A DNA stretch of 64,000 bases, taken from NCBI GenBank assembly GCA_014238425.1, contig JABABD010000040.1:62001-126000 (forward strand). The letters are read 5' to 3'. The DNA comes from Flavobacteriaceae bacterium. Its GTDB lineage: Bacteria; Bacteroidota; Bacteroidia; Flavobacteriales; Flavobacteriaceae. Shown here one piece after another: positions 19,277-26,547 of the stretch. Position 1 is the stretch's first letter. Each line of letters begins with the position of its first letter. Made by a program: the position numbers and the translations under genes. The notes beneath the pieces were generated by a model, which was not told the origin of the DNA, did no database searches, and worked only from the letters and a program-made list of their open reading frames with translations.

Positions 19277-20386
19277 TTATAAGGCATCTATTACCTTACT
19301 CAAACGCACAGTAATATTTTCAATACTTCCAATACCATCTACACCAAAATACTTATCTTGTTTAGAGTAGTAATCTTTTAATATGGCTGTTTTGGTATAG
19401 TATTCCTTGATTCTGTTTCTAATTATAGATTCGTCAGCATCATCTGGTCTTCCACTGGTCTTTCCTCTTTCGAGTAATCGTTCAACAAGCACATCGTCAT
19501 CAACTTCAAGAGCTATCATGGCATTTATTGATGAATCTTTGGTTTCCATTAATTCATCCAAAGCTTTTGCCTGTGCGTCTGTACGTGGAAATCCATCAAA
19601 AATAAAACCATTCGCATCAGCGTTTTTTTCTACTTCAGCATTTAGCATATCAATAGTCACCTGATCAGGTACAAGTTCTCCCTTGTCCATATAAGATTTA
19701 GCCAACATTCCAAGTGCAGTTTCGTTCTTGATATTGAATCGAAATACGTCACCCGTTGAGATGTGTTCCAAATTATATCTTTCCTTTAAGAAATTTGCTT
19801 GCGTTCCTTTACCAGCACCTGGAGGTCCAAAGAGCACTAAATTTGTCATATGCTGTGTGGTTTTTATTTGATAAACTTCTGGAAGATCTCTGCCTAGCCC
19901 ATCATAATCTAGGCCATATCCGACAATAAATTTATTCGAAATTTCTATACCAACGTAATGCATCTTAAAATCTTTCTTATAGGCTTCAGGCTTATAAAAC
20001 AAGGTTGCTATAATAAGATCTTTTACATTTTTATTTTTAAAAATTCGATGCACTTCTTCAAGTGTATTACCAGAATCAATAATATCTTCAAGGATAACAA
20101 CTGTTCTGTCTGTAAGGTCTTGGGTAAGCCCAATAAGTCTTTTAATATCTTCAGATGACTTTACACCTTCATAAGATGCTAGTTTTATGAATGTGACTTC
20201 GCATGGCTTGGGATACGCTTTTACAAAATCACTAACAAACATAAAAGAGCCATTCAAGATACCAATGAACACAGGAATCTCATCCTTTAAATCATTTGCT
20301 ATGTCTAAAACCATTTTTTGAACTGCAGCATCTATTTTCTCCGCAGAAATAAAAGGTTTAAAATATGTATCGTGAAGTTTAATCAT
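19277..20386 (-). CDS. adk: Fused hypoxanthine phosphoribosyltransferase / adenylate kinase
   Basis: The 369-residue product joins two complete enzymes in one frame. Residues 1-175 are a type I phosphoribosyltransferase of the HPRT family with PRPP motif VVILEDIIDSGNTL and purine-site sequence GYGLDYDGLGRDLPEVYQ. After a linker of about 5 residues, a complete adenylate kinase begins at Met179 (MTNLVLFGPPGAGKGTQ) with NMP-binding STGDVFR, FDGFPRT and the LID region lacking zinc cysteines. HPRT salvages hypoxanthine/guanine and Adk interconverts AMP, ADP and ATP, so the pair are close in purine metabolism. I use the ATG at 20386; the upstream frame to 20449 runs through the promoter. It is divergent from purK-purE. 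Confidence 0.93.
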   Translation of the reverse strand: MIKLHDTYFKPFISAEKIDAAVQKMVLDIANDLKDEIPVFIGILNGSFMFVSDFVKAYPKPCEVTFIKLASYEGVKSSEDIKRLIGLTQDLTDRTVVILEDIIDSGNTLEEVHRIFKNKNVKDLIIATLFYKPEAYKKDFKMHYVGIEISNKFIVGYGLDYDGLGRDLPEVYQIKTTQHMTNLVLFGPPGAGKGTQANFLKERYNLEHISTGDVFRFNIKNETALGMLAKSYMDKGELVPDQVTIDMLNAEVEKNADANGFIFDGFPRTDAQAKALDELMETKDSSINAMIALEVDDDVLVERLLERGKTSGRPDDADESIIRNRIKEYYTKTAILKDYYSKQDKYFGVDGIGSIENITVRLSKVIDAL

Positions 20387-20417
20387 TGTTGATAATAGCC
20401 ATTTTTTGTATTGCGAG

Positions 20418-20449
20418 CAAAGATACCAAATAGATTTATGATTTAACAA
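20418..20449 (-). promoter_or_regulatory. Promoter of the hpt-adk fusion gene
   Basis: On the minus strand there is an exact TAnnTTTG -7 box (TATCTTTG, 20425-20418) with a TTG at 20449-20447 separated by 21 bases, matching the Bacteroidota -33/-7 promoter pattern. The predicted start leaves a leader of about 25 bases before the ATG at 20386. Confidence 0.6.
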
Positions 20450-20459
20450 CTAAAGACTT

Positions 20460-20467
20460 TACATTTG
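20460..20467 (+). promoter_or_regulatory. -7 box of the purK-purE promoter
   Basis: TACATTTG matches the Bacteroidota -7 consensus TAnnTTTG exactly, 21 bases before the purK ATG. Its -33 region (TTTA near 20435) overlaps the -33 region of the opposite-facing hpt-adk promoter, so the two promoters are back to back. Confidence 0.5.
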
Positions 20468-20488
20468 TAAAATCCTTTTAAGCGGCAA

Positions 20489-21643
20489 ATGAATCACTTT
20501 TCTTCAGGTTTTAAATTAGGAATTTTAGGTGGTGGGCAATTGGGCAAAATGCTCTTAAACGTCTCTCGGAAATTTGACATTTACACCTGTGTCTTAGACC
20601 CATCCGACGAAGCGCCATGCAAAATTGGCAGCAATGCCTTTTACATTGGTGATTTGATGGATTTTGATACAGTTTATAATTTTGGAAAGACTGTCGATTT
20701 ACTGACCATTGAAATTGAAAACGTTAACGTTGATGCTCTAGAAGCATTGGAAAAAGAAAATATCACAGTTTATCCATCTTCAAAGACACTCAGGATTATC
20801 CAAAATAAAACCAAGCAAAAATTATTTTATGTAGATCATGATCTACCTACTGCAGCATTTTCAAGATTCTCCTATAAAAATGAAATTGAGACTGCTATAA
20901 AACATGAAACTCTAGGGTTTCCATTTGTATGGAAGAGTGCTCAGTTTGGTTATGATGGCACTGGTGTAAAGGTTGTCAAAGCCTATTCTGACTTGGAAGA
21001 CCTACCTAATGTAGAATGTCTTGTTGAAGATTTAGTAGATTTCAAAAATGAAATTGCCGTCATCGTTTCAAGAAATAGCAAAGGTGATGTTAAGACCTAT
21101 CCAGTCGTTGAAATGGAATTTCATCCAGAGGCAAATCAGGTAGAATATGTGATTTGCCCCGCAAGAATTCCTAAGGAAATAGCTAAAAAAGCTGAACGTA
21201 TTGCATTAAAGGTCTCGCATGCTTTTCAACATGTAGGATTATTAGCTGTTGAAATGTTCCAGACTCAAAATGATGACATTTTAATAAACGAAGTTGCGCC
21301 AAGACCGCATAACTCTGGACATCACACCATAGAATCTAGTTACACATCTCAATTTGAGCAACACATAAGAGCTATATTAGGGTTACCTTTGGGGAAAACG
21401 GATAGTAAAGTGGCAGGCATAATGGTAAATTTAGTTGGAGCAGAAGGTCACTCAGGAGATGTGATTTATGAAAACATAGAGGCTATTATGAATATGGAAG
21501 GTGTAACCCCACACATCTATGGTAAGAAACAAACACGCCCTTTTAGAAAAATGGGTCACGTTACTATTATCAATGACAATATAGATGACGCTAGGAAAGT
21601 GGCTGAAAAAGTAAAGGCAACAATCAATGTAATAAGCAAATAA
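20489..21643 (+). CDS. purK: 5-(carboxyamino)imidazole ribonucleotide synthase
   Basis: The 384-residue ATP-grasp enzyme opens with the PurK signature GFKLGILGGGQLGKML and contains the ATP-grasp elements FPFVWKSAQFGYDGTGVKVV (about 145-165), VEDLVDFKNEIAVIVSR and INEVAPRPHNSGHHTIES (about 270-288), the last being diagnostic for PurK. It converts AIR, ATP and bicarbonate to N5-CAIR in de novo purine synthesis, the first half of the PurK/PurE route. purE follows after 2 bases, so the two are co-translated or tightly coupled. Confidence 0.97.
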   Translation: MNHFSSGFKLGILGGGQLGKMLLNVSRKFDIYTCVLDPSDEAPCKIGSNAFYIGDLMDFDTVYNFGKTVDLLTIEIENVNVDALEALEKENITVYPSSKTLRIIQNKTKQKLFYVDHDLPTAAFSRFSYKNEIETAIKHETLGFPFVWKSAQFGYDGTGVKVVKAYSDLEDLPNVECLVEDLVDFKNEIAVIVSRNSKGDVKTYPVVEMEFHPEANQVEYVICPARIPKEIAKKAERIALKVSHAFQHVGLLAVEMFQTQNDDILINEVAPRPHNSGHHTIESSYTSQFEQHIRAILGLPLGKTDSKVAGIMVNLVGAEGHSGDVIYENIEAIMNMEGVTPHIYGKKQTRPFRKMGHVTIINDNIDDARKVAEKVKATINVISK

Positions 21644-21645
21644 TC

Positions 21646-22125
21646 ATGAGTAAAGTAGGAATCATCATGGGAAGCAAAAGTGATCTCCCAGTAATGCAAG
21701 ATGCTATAGATATCTTAAAAGAGTTTGGTATTGATACAGAAGTAGATATTGTTTCTGCGCACAGAACTCCGGAAAAGCTTTTTGATTACGGATCCAATGC
21801 TCATAAAAGAGGTATTAATGTCATTATAGCTGGTGCAGGTGGTGCTGCACATTTACCAGGCATGGTGGCTTCATTGTCACCTCTTCCAGTTATAGGGGTT
21901 CCTGTTAAATCAAGTAACTCTATAGATGGATGGGATTCTATTTTATCAATTCTTCAAATGCCAGGAGGCGTTCCAGTTGCAACCGTAGCTTTAAATGGCG
22001 CCAAGAATGCTGGAATTTTAGCTGCTCAAATAATAGGCAGTGCAGACACGCCAATCTTAGAGAAAATACAAGATTATAAAGAAAGTCTTAAAGCCAAGGT
22101 TATTGAATCTTCAAAAGATCTATAA
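21646..22125 (+). CDS. purE: 5-(carboxyamino)imidazole ribonucleotide mutase
   Basis: The 159-residue protein is a class I PurE with the expected motifs: GIIMGSKSDLPVM (about 5-17), VSAHRTPEKLFDY (about 40-52), IAGAGGAAHLPGMVAS (about 66-81) and PVKSSNSIDGWDSILSILQMPGGVPVATVALNGAKNAG. The SAHR histidine is the catalytic acid/base. It rearranges N5-CAIR to CAIR using the product of the preceding purK gene. A terminator hairpin follows the stop codon. Confidence 0.97.
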   Translation: MSKVGIIMGSKSDLPVMQDAIDILKEFGIDTEVDIVSAHRTPEKLFDYGSNAHKRGINVIIAGAGGAAHLPGMVASLSPLPVIGVPVKSSNSIDGWDSILSILQMPGGVPVATVALNGAKNAGILAAQIIGSADTPILEKIQDYKESLKAKVIESSKDL

Positions 22126-22130
22126 AAGCA

Positions 22131-22158
22131 AAAACCTCGATAATCAGTCGAGGCTTTT
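22131..22158 (+). terminator. Terminator of the purK-purE operon
   Basis: The stem cctcga (22135-22140) / tcgagg (22148-22153) with a 7-base loop and a following cttttaat tract starts about 10 bases after the purE stop. Confidence 0.65.
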
Positions 22159-22276
22159 AATATACTAATCAATCAATCTTTCGGGTTCTGAAGTGCGAAC
22201 CCTTAATAAAACTCAATGTAAAGGTCGTATAAATGATAATAATTTACATGATTTTAGGAATGAGGAAAAAACAGTT

Positions 22277-22306
22277 AATCGATAAAATGCATAATTAATC
22301 GATTAA
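22277..22306. repeat. 30-base repeat, copy A, with two ATCGAT palindromes
   Basis: Two ATCGAT sites at 22278-22283 and 22298-22303 are exactly 20 bases apart, which places them on the same face of the helix. The whole 30-base block matches the block at 26476-26505 at 25 of 30 positions. It lies 3' of the second T9SS paralogue and 3' of purE. Confidence 0.6.
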
Positions 22307-22333
22307 CTACATATTTGAGATAGAATACTTACA

Positions 22334-23956
22334 CTAATTTTTAAGGATTGATTTAGAAATCAACGACTTACCCTCAAATTGCATCTTTACAATATAGACA
22401 CCAGACGATAGATTATGGGTTTCAATTTTAGATTCATTACTTTTTGTGAAGAGTAATTTACCATTCATATTGATTAACTGAACTTCATTTGGAACTTCGC
22501 CAGTAGACACAACAATATTCAAGAGGTTATCATCAAAGAACAGTTTTACATCAGCATCTTGAATGGTCTCCGTTTCAACACTTAATGACGTATCGTATTC
22601 ATATTTTACAATAAAACGAGATTCGTCTAAATTCATGGCTCCCGAAGCAAATGTATAATCTAGATTCCTGAGGTTAGTGGTCACATTTTCTTGTGTATCT
22701 TCTAATAGTATCAAATAATTAGCGCTTATAAACTCTTCATCTATTGCTATTGTATAATTCCCAGCTGTTGTAGTAAAAATTCCCAGTGGTATATTCACAT
22801 TATTAGGTTCCACCAATTCTGGTAGACCATTAATTAACAACTTATCCATACCAGACAAAGAATACAACCTCAAATCATCAGTACCTCCGATAAAAACACC
22901 ATCATAATCATTATCAAAATTAGTAGTCGCATTGGCATTAAAGCCTATGAGTATCGTGCTCATATTTGAATCGCCTTCTATCTTAAGCCAAGAATTACCC
23001 GCTATATTCGCTCTATTGTTATCTCTAAAAAATTGAGTGTTATCACTAACTCTATGAGCGTTCTTGAAAATCACATTACTCGTTGCATTCGTTTTAGCTA
23101 CAAAACCTTGAGCTGAACCAATAAATTCTGTAGCAGAATTATATGGTACAGTTCCTAAAGAATTAAGGGCAATATAACTTGACGCATGATTCGTTCCTCC
23201 TGATGCTTGTTGTCTCCATAAATACATGGTTCCACTCAATAAAGAAGCATTATCAGCCTTAAAGGCATACCAATTTATTGCCGAAGGATATGGGTTTCCA
23301 ATAATATTATACCCAAACTGTCCAGGACTAGTTGAAGAGTCAGAATAATATACTGGAACACTTATATCTCCTGTGTTTAACTCTCCTGTAAAAGTTCTCG
23401 TTACTACGCCTGAGGTTGCATCTGGTCGAACTGCATAACCCTTACCAAGGCCAACATTAGTCATGCTTTTATCTATTGGTCCAACCCAAAGAGTAGGGCT
23501 AACGCTGGTATCCCAATAATATATAGTATCATCAGAATTGAAAATAGTACTCATATTTGAATCGCTCTCAATAATAGGTGAAGAGAAAAAAGAAGTGAAT
23601 CCAACTGCTGGGTTATTTGGTGTATTTCTCTTTACTGTAACGTCGCCTGTCACTGTTCCAGAATCATCAATCATAATTAATGAGCCAGTATTTTCGATTA
23701 CAAAACTTCCTGAATTAATTAGATTGGTTTGTATCGTTATCTTGGTATTAGATTCAATAACAATATTTCCAGCAGCGGCAACAGTCAGATTTTTGGTAGT
23801 AAACTCACCATGAGTTAAGGTGTTATAACTTCCTGTTATGGTAGCATCTATTGTATTGTCAGGGACACCGCTAGACCAAGATGCTCCATCCCAAGTTGTT
23901 TGAGCTGTTATATTATATGACAAAAAACAAAGTAAGAGTAAGTAGAAGGCTTTCAT
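22334..23956 (-). CDS. T9SS cargo protein, paralogue of the adjacent LamG-type protein
   Basis: Starting from the ATG at 23956 gives a 540-residue protein with a signal peptide (MKAFYLLLLCFLSYNITAQ). The N-terminal part (TTWDGASWSSGVPDNTIDATI and the following strands) is the repetitive beta-helix-like stretch common in Flavobacteriia surface proteins. The middle has the GNPYPSAINWYAF, GTMYLWRQ and FKNAHRV motifs, and the last 75 residues form a type A T9SS C-terminal sorting domain (VQLINMNGKLLFTKS, HNLSSGVYIVKMQFEGKS, LISKSILKN). It should be moved over the outer membrane by T9SS and be surface-anchored or released. It shares about 400 C-terminal residues with the upstream gene, from which it is separated by a hairpin. 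Confidence 0.85.
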   Translation of the reverse strand: MKAFYLLLLCFLSYNITAQTTWDGASWSSGVPDNTIDATITGSYNTLTHGEFTTKNLTVAAAGNIVIESNTKITIQTNLINSGSFVIENTGSLIMIDDSGTVTGDVTVKRNTPNNPAVGFTSFFSSPIIESDSNMSTIFNSDDTIYYWDTSVSPTLWVGPIDKSMTNVGLGKGYAVRPDATSGVVTRTFTGELNTGDISVPVYYSDSSTSPGQFGYNIIGNPYPSAINWYAFKADNASLLSGTMYLWRQQASGGTNHASSYIALNSLGTVPYNSATEFIGSAQGFVAKTNATSNVIFKNAHRVSDNTQFFRDNNRANIAGNSWLKIEGDSNMSTILIGFNANATTNFDNDYDGVFIGGTDDLRLYSLSGMDKLLINGLPELVEPNNVNIPLGIFTTTAGNYTIAIDEEFISANYLILLEDTQENVTTNLRNLDYTFASGAMNLDESRFIVKYEYDTSLSVETETIQDADVKLFFDDNLLNIVVSTGEVPNEVQLINMNGKLLFTKSNESKIETHNLSSGVYIVKMQFEGKSLISKSILKN

Positions 23957-23986
23957 TGTGTTCGATTTGGACTCAAATTTACACAA

Positions 23987-24011
23987 AAAAGCCGTAAAAA
24001 TTACGACTTTT
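23987..24011 (-). terminator. Hairpin between the two T9SS paralogues
   Basis: Arms aaaagccgtaa (23987-23997) and ttacgactttt (24001-24011) pair at 10 of 11 positions around a 3-base loop. On the minus strand it follows the LamG-type gene stop by about 20 bases and is flanked by T residues, fitting a terminator or attenuator between the two genes. Confidence 0.7.
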
Positions 24012-24032
24012 AAGCTTTCAAAATATAAAACA

Positions 24033-26399
24033 TTACCTCTTTAATACTTTTTTGGTCATTGAGGTTGTATTATCAAATTTGTATTTAACTAAGTATAAAC
24101 CAGAAGATAAGGCATCGATTTTCATTCTATCACTAAAAACAGATGATACTATTTTCTTTCCAGTAGTATCAAAAATATCTATCTGATTAGGCAGACTACT
24201 TTCGCTCACTATAGTAATCAAATTATTACCTTCAAAATATGTTCTAATATTTTTAGAATCAACTATTAATTCATCTACTTCTAATGTCTGATTGTAATTA
24301 TACCTTAAAATGAATCTGTTATTAACTTCTGCTGGAGATGCTAAAGTAAAGGTATAGTCACTCAATCTTAGATTGGTTTGTACATTCTCTTGGGTATCGT
24401 CCAGAATAATATCGAAATCTGCGCTAATAAATTCTTGAAAAATAGAAAACGTATATGTTCCCGCAGTCGTCACTTCTAAACCAAGTGGCACTTCCTCATC
24501 CATGCTCTCTTCAAGTTCTGATTTTCCTTGGATGGCATATTTATTTACTCCAATAAAACTATAGAATTCTATAGCAGAGCCTTCATTGACGAACTCACCA
24601 TCATATTCACTTTCGTAGCCATCTGTGGCGCCCGGGATAAATCCAATTAGTATAGAACTAAAACCATTGTCACCCGCTAATTTAAACCATGATTTCCCAT
24701 CATCTGGGTTATTAGAACTCCTAAAAAATTGAGCGTTATTACCAACGACTCTATGTGTATTCTTAAAAGTTGCAGTACCAGCTTGAGATGATTTTGTAAA
24801 AATGCCTTGTCCGGAAGCAATATCACCTGTAGTTCCCGGAATATTTGAGCCTGTAGAGTTAAAACTTATATAATCTGAAGCAGAGTTATTTGCCCCTGTC
24901 ACAGTCTGACTCCAGAAATACATGGTACCATTTAAAACACTGCTATTATCTGCTTGAAACGTTAACCAATCAATTGCAGAAGGATACGGATTACCAATTA
25001 GATTAAAATTGTCTGTGCTACTATTAAAATAAATGGTTTCATCAACGTTTCCATTATTCACAGTTCCTGTAAACGTTCTAGTTAACACACCATTATCGTC
25101 ATCTGATTTTATAAAATACCCTCTTCCTACTTCCATATTTTCTGTTTTAGCAACGCCAACATATGCTGACGGATTCTGTGAAGCATCGTATTTAAACGTT
25201 ACAATATCATTAGTGAAAATGGTTCCTATTTCTGAATCGGCTTCTGCCATAGGAGTTGACCAAATCGAAAAGAAATCATCTATCGGGTAATCAGGTGTAT
25301 CACGGTCCATAACGTAACTACCTGTGCCACTTACAGCTTCATTATCTTGTAAGATAAATGACCCGTTATTTTCAATAGTAATGGTTCCTGAGTTTGAGAT
25401 ATCATAATACACGTTTAATGTACCACCATCTTCAACTGTTATTTCTGAGCTAGAAGAACTGAGATCCAACTTGCCTATTCTAATCTCTGAAGAGATACTT
25501 GGATAGTTTGTTGAGGAAGGAATGACTACCTTCTGCAATTTAGTTGTTGAAGGTATGTTATTCCCATTCCAATTTCCTGAAGTATTCCAATCCGTAGTAG
25601 ATGCGGTTGATGACCAAGTATAGGTAGTTCCATTGCCATTGGCAGAGGCAGTCGTCCAAACATTAGAACTATTAAGATACTCTATGTCGTCATCAGCGAG
25701 GTAAGCCACTAAATTTGTTCCAGAAGTTAATTCACTATCAATATTATCATTGATCTCTGTTGATGTCCTACCAGAATTCCAAACTCTAAAACCCCATATG
25801 TTTCCTGCAAAATAATACTTTGTATTATTTGCAGCCGTTACCGTATTCGTACAATGCTCGCTATTCGACCCTGTGACAGAACTTGCAGACCAAGTTCCAC
25901 AGTTTGGGTACCTCAATCTTGCATTCCTACCCAAGTTTATATCTCCAGTATGCTTTGGCACCGTAAACCCAGTTTGGCTATCCTGTAAAACGCCATCTAG
26001 ATACCAAAGAAATGTGGTTGTACCACCCGAAGTACTTATAACAAAGGCTACATGATACCATGTATCGTCCAATATATCGCCGCTGGCTGATCTAAAAAAC
26101 TCTGCCGAACTCCCATTGTTTCTATAAGCACCACTATATAGCTGATCTGCATCTAAATAAATCAAAATAGCATTTCCACCACCACCTTCCTCATAAATAA
26201 CTTGCTTTGTTGTAGCATCTGTTGTTTTAAACCATGTTTCGATTGTTCTGTTAGCAACAGCTGTATTGTTAGAATTTATATTAGTAGTATTAGGAATTTG
26301 GATATAATCATCGGTTCCATTCAATTCATATCCTAGGTCACATGGTTGAGCAAAGGACATAAATCCTATAATGTAGATAAATTTGAATAGCGTTTTCAT
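24033..26399 (-). CDS. LamG-domain T9SS cargo protein
   Basis: The 788-residue protein has a short signal peptide (MKTLFKFIYIIGFMSFAQ) and then a concanavalin A-like/LamG domain (about 25-240: YELNGTDDYIQIPNT, TIETWFKTTD, DTWYHVAFVIS, WYLDGVLQDS, GNIWGFRVWN), which in other proteins binds glycans or protein ligands. A strand-rich region (TDWNTSGNWNGNNIPSTT) leads to the same middle part as the downstream paralogue (GNPYPSAIDWLTF, GTMYFWSQ, FKNTHRV). A type A T9SS sorting domain closes it (IDIFDTTGKKIVSSVF, DALSSGLYLVKYKFDN, TSMTKKVLKR). It is probably a surface adhesin or matrix protein; the ligand is unknown. Confidence 0.87.
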   Translation of the reverse strand: MKTLFKFIYIIGFMSFAQPCDLGYELNGTDDYIQIPNTTNINSNNTAVANRTIETWFKTTDATTKQVIYEEGGGGNAILIYLDADQLYSGAYRNNGSSAEFFRSASGDILDDTWYHVAFVISTSGGTTTFLWYLDGVLQDSQTGFTVPKHTGDINLGRNARLRYPNCGTWSASSVTGSNSEHCTNTVTAANNTKYYFAGNIWGFRVWNSGRTSTEINDNIDSELTSGTNLVAYLADDDIEYLNSSNVWTTASANGNGTTYTWSSTASTTDWNTSGNWNGNNIPSTTKLQKVVIPSSTNYPSISSEIRIGKLDLSSSSSEITVEDGGTLNVYYDISNSGTITIENNGSFILQDNEAVSGTGSYVMDRDTPDYPIDDFFSIWSTPMAEADSEIGTIFTNDIVTFKYDASQNPSAYVGVAKTENMEVGRGYFIKSDDDNGVLTRTFTGTVNNGNVDETIYFNSSTDNFNLIGNPYPSAIDWLTFQADNSSVLNGTMYFWSQTVTGANNSASDYISFNSTGSNIPGTTGDIASGQGIFTKSSQAGTATFKNTHRVVGNNAQFFRSSNNPDDGKSWFKLAGDNGFSSILIGFIPGATDGYESEYDGEFVNEGSAIEFYSFIGVNKYAIQGKSELEESMDEEVPLGLEVTTAGTYTFSIFQEFISADFDIILDDTQENVQTNLRLSDYTFTLASPAEVNNRFILRYNYNQTLEVDELIVDSKNIRTYFEGNNLITIVSESSLPNQIDIFDTTGKKIVSSVFSDRMKIDALSSGLYLVKYKFDNTTSMTKKVLKR

Positions 26400-26475
26400 A
26401 ACTTTGGCATTTATTACAAATTTCGCAATTACTGTGCCCTTGTTCTCAATTTCAGAGTTAAAACATCATTTAATG

Positions 26476-26505
26476 AATCGATGAAATACATAAATCATCG
26501 ATGAA
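26476..26505. repeat. 30-base repeat, copy B, with two ATCGAT palindromes
   Basis: ATCGAT sites at 26477-26482 and 26497-26502 are 20 bases apart, and a third related site (TTCGATGAA) follows about 19 bases on. The block matches copy A (22277-22306) at 25 of 30 positions. It lies between the divergent starts of the LamG-type T9SS gene and the M3 peptidase gene, a good position for an operator. Confidence 0.6.
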
Positions 26506-26547
26506 ATGAAATAAATTCGATGAACTGCACAAACTAAATAACTATAA

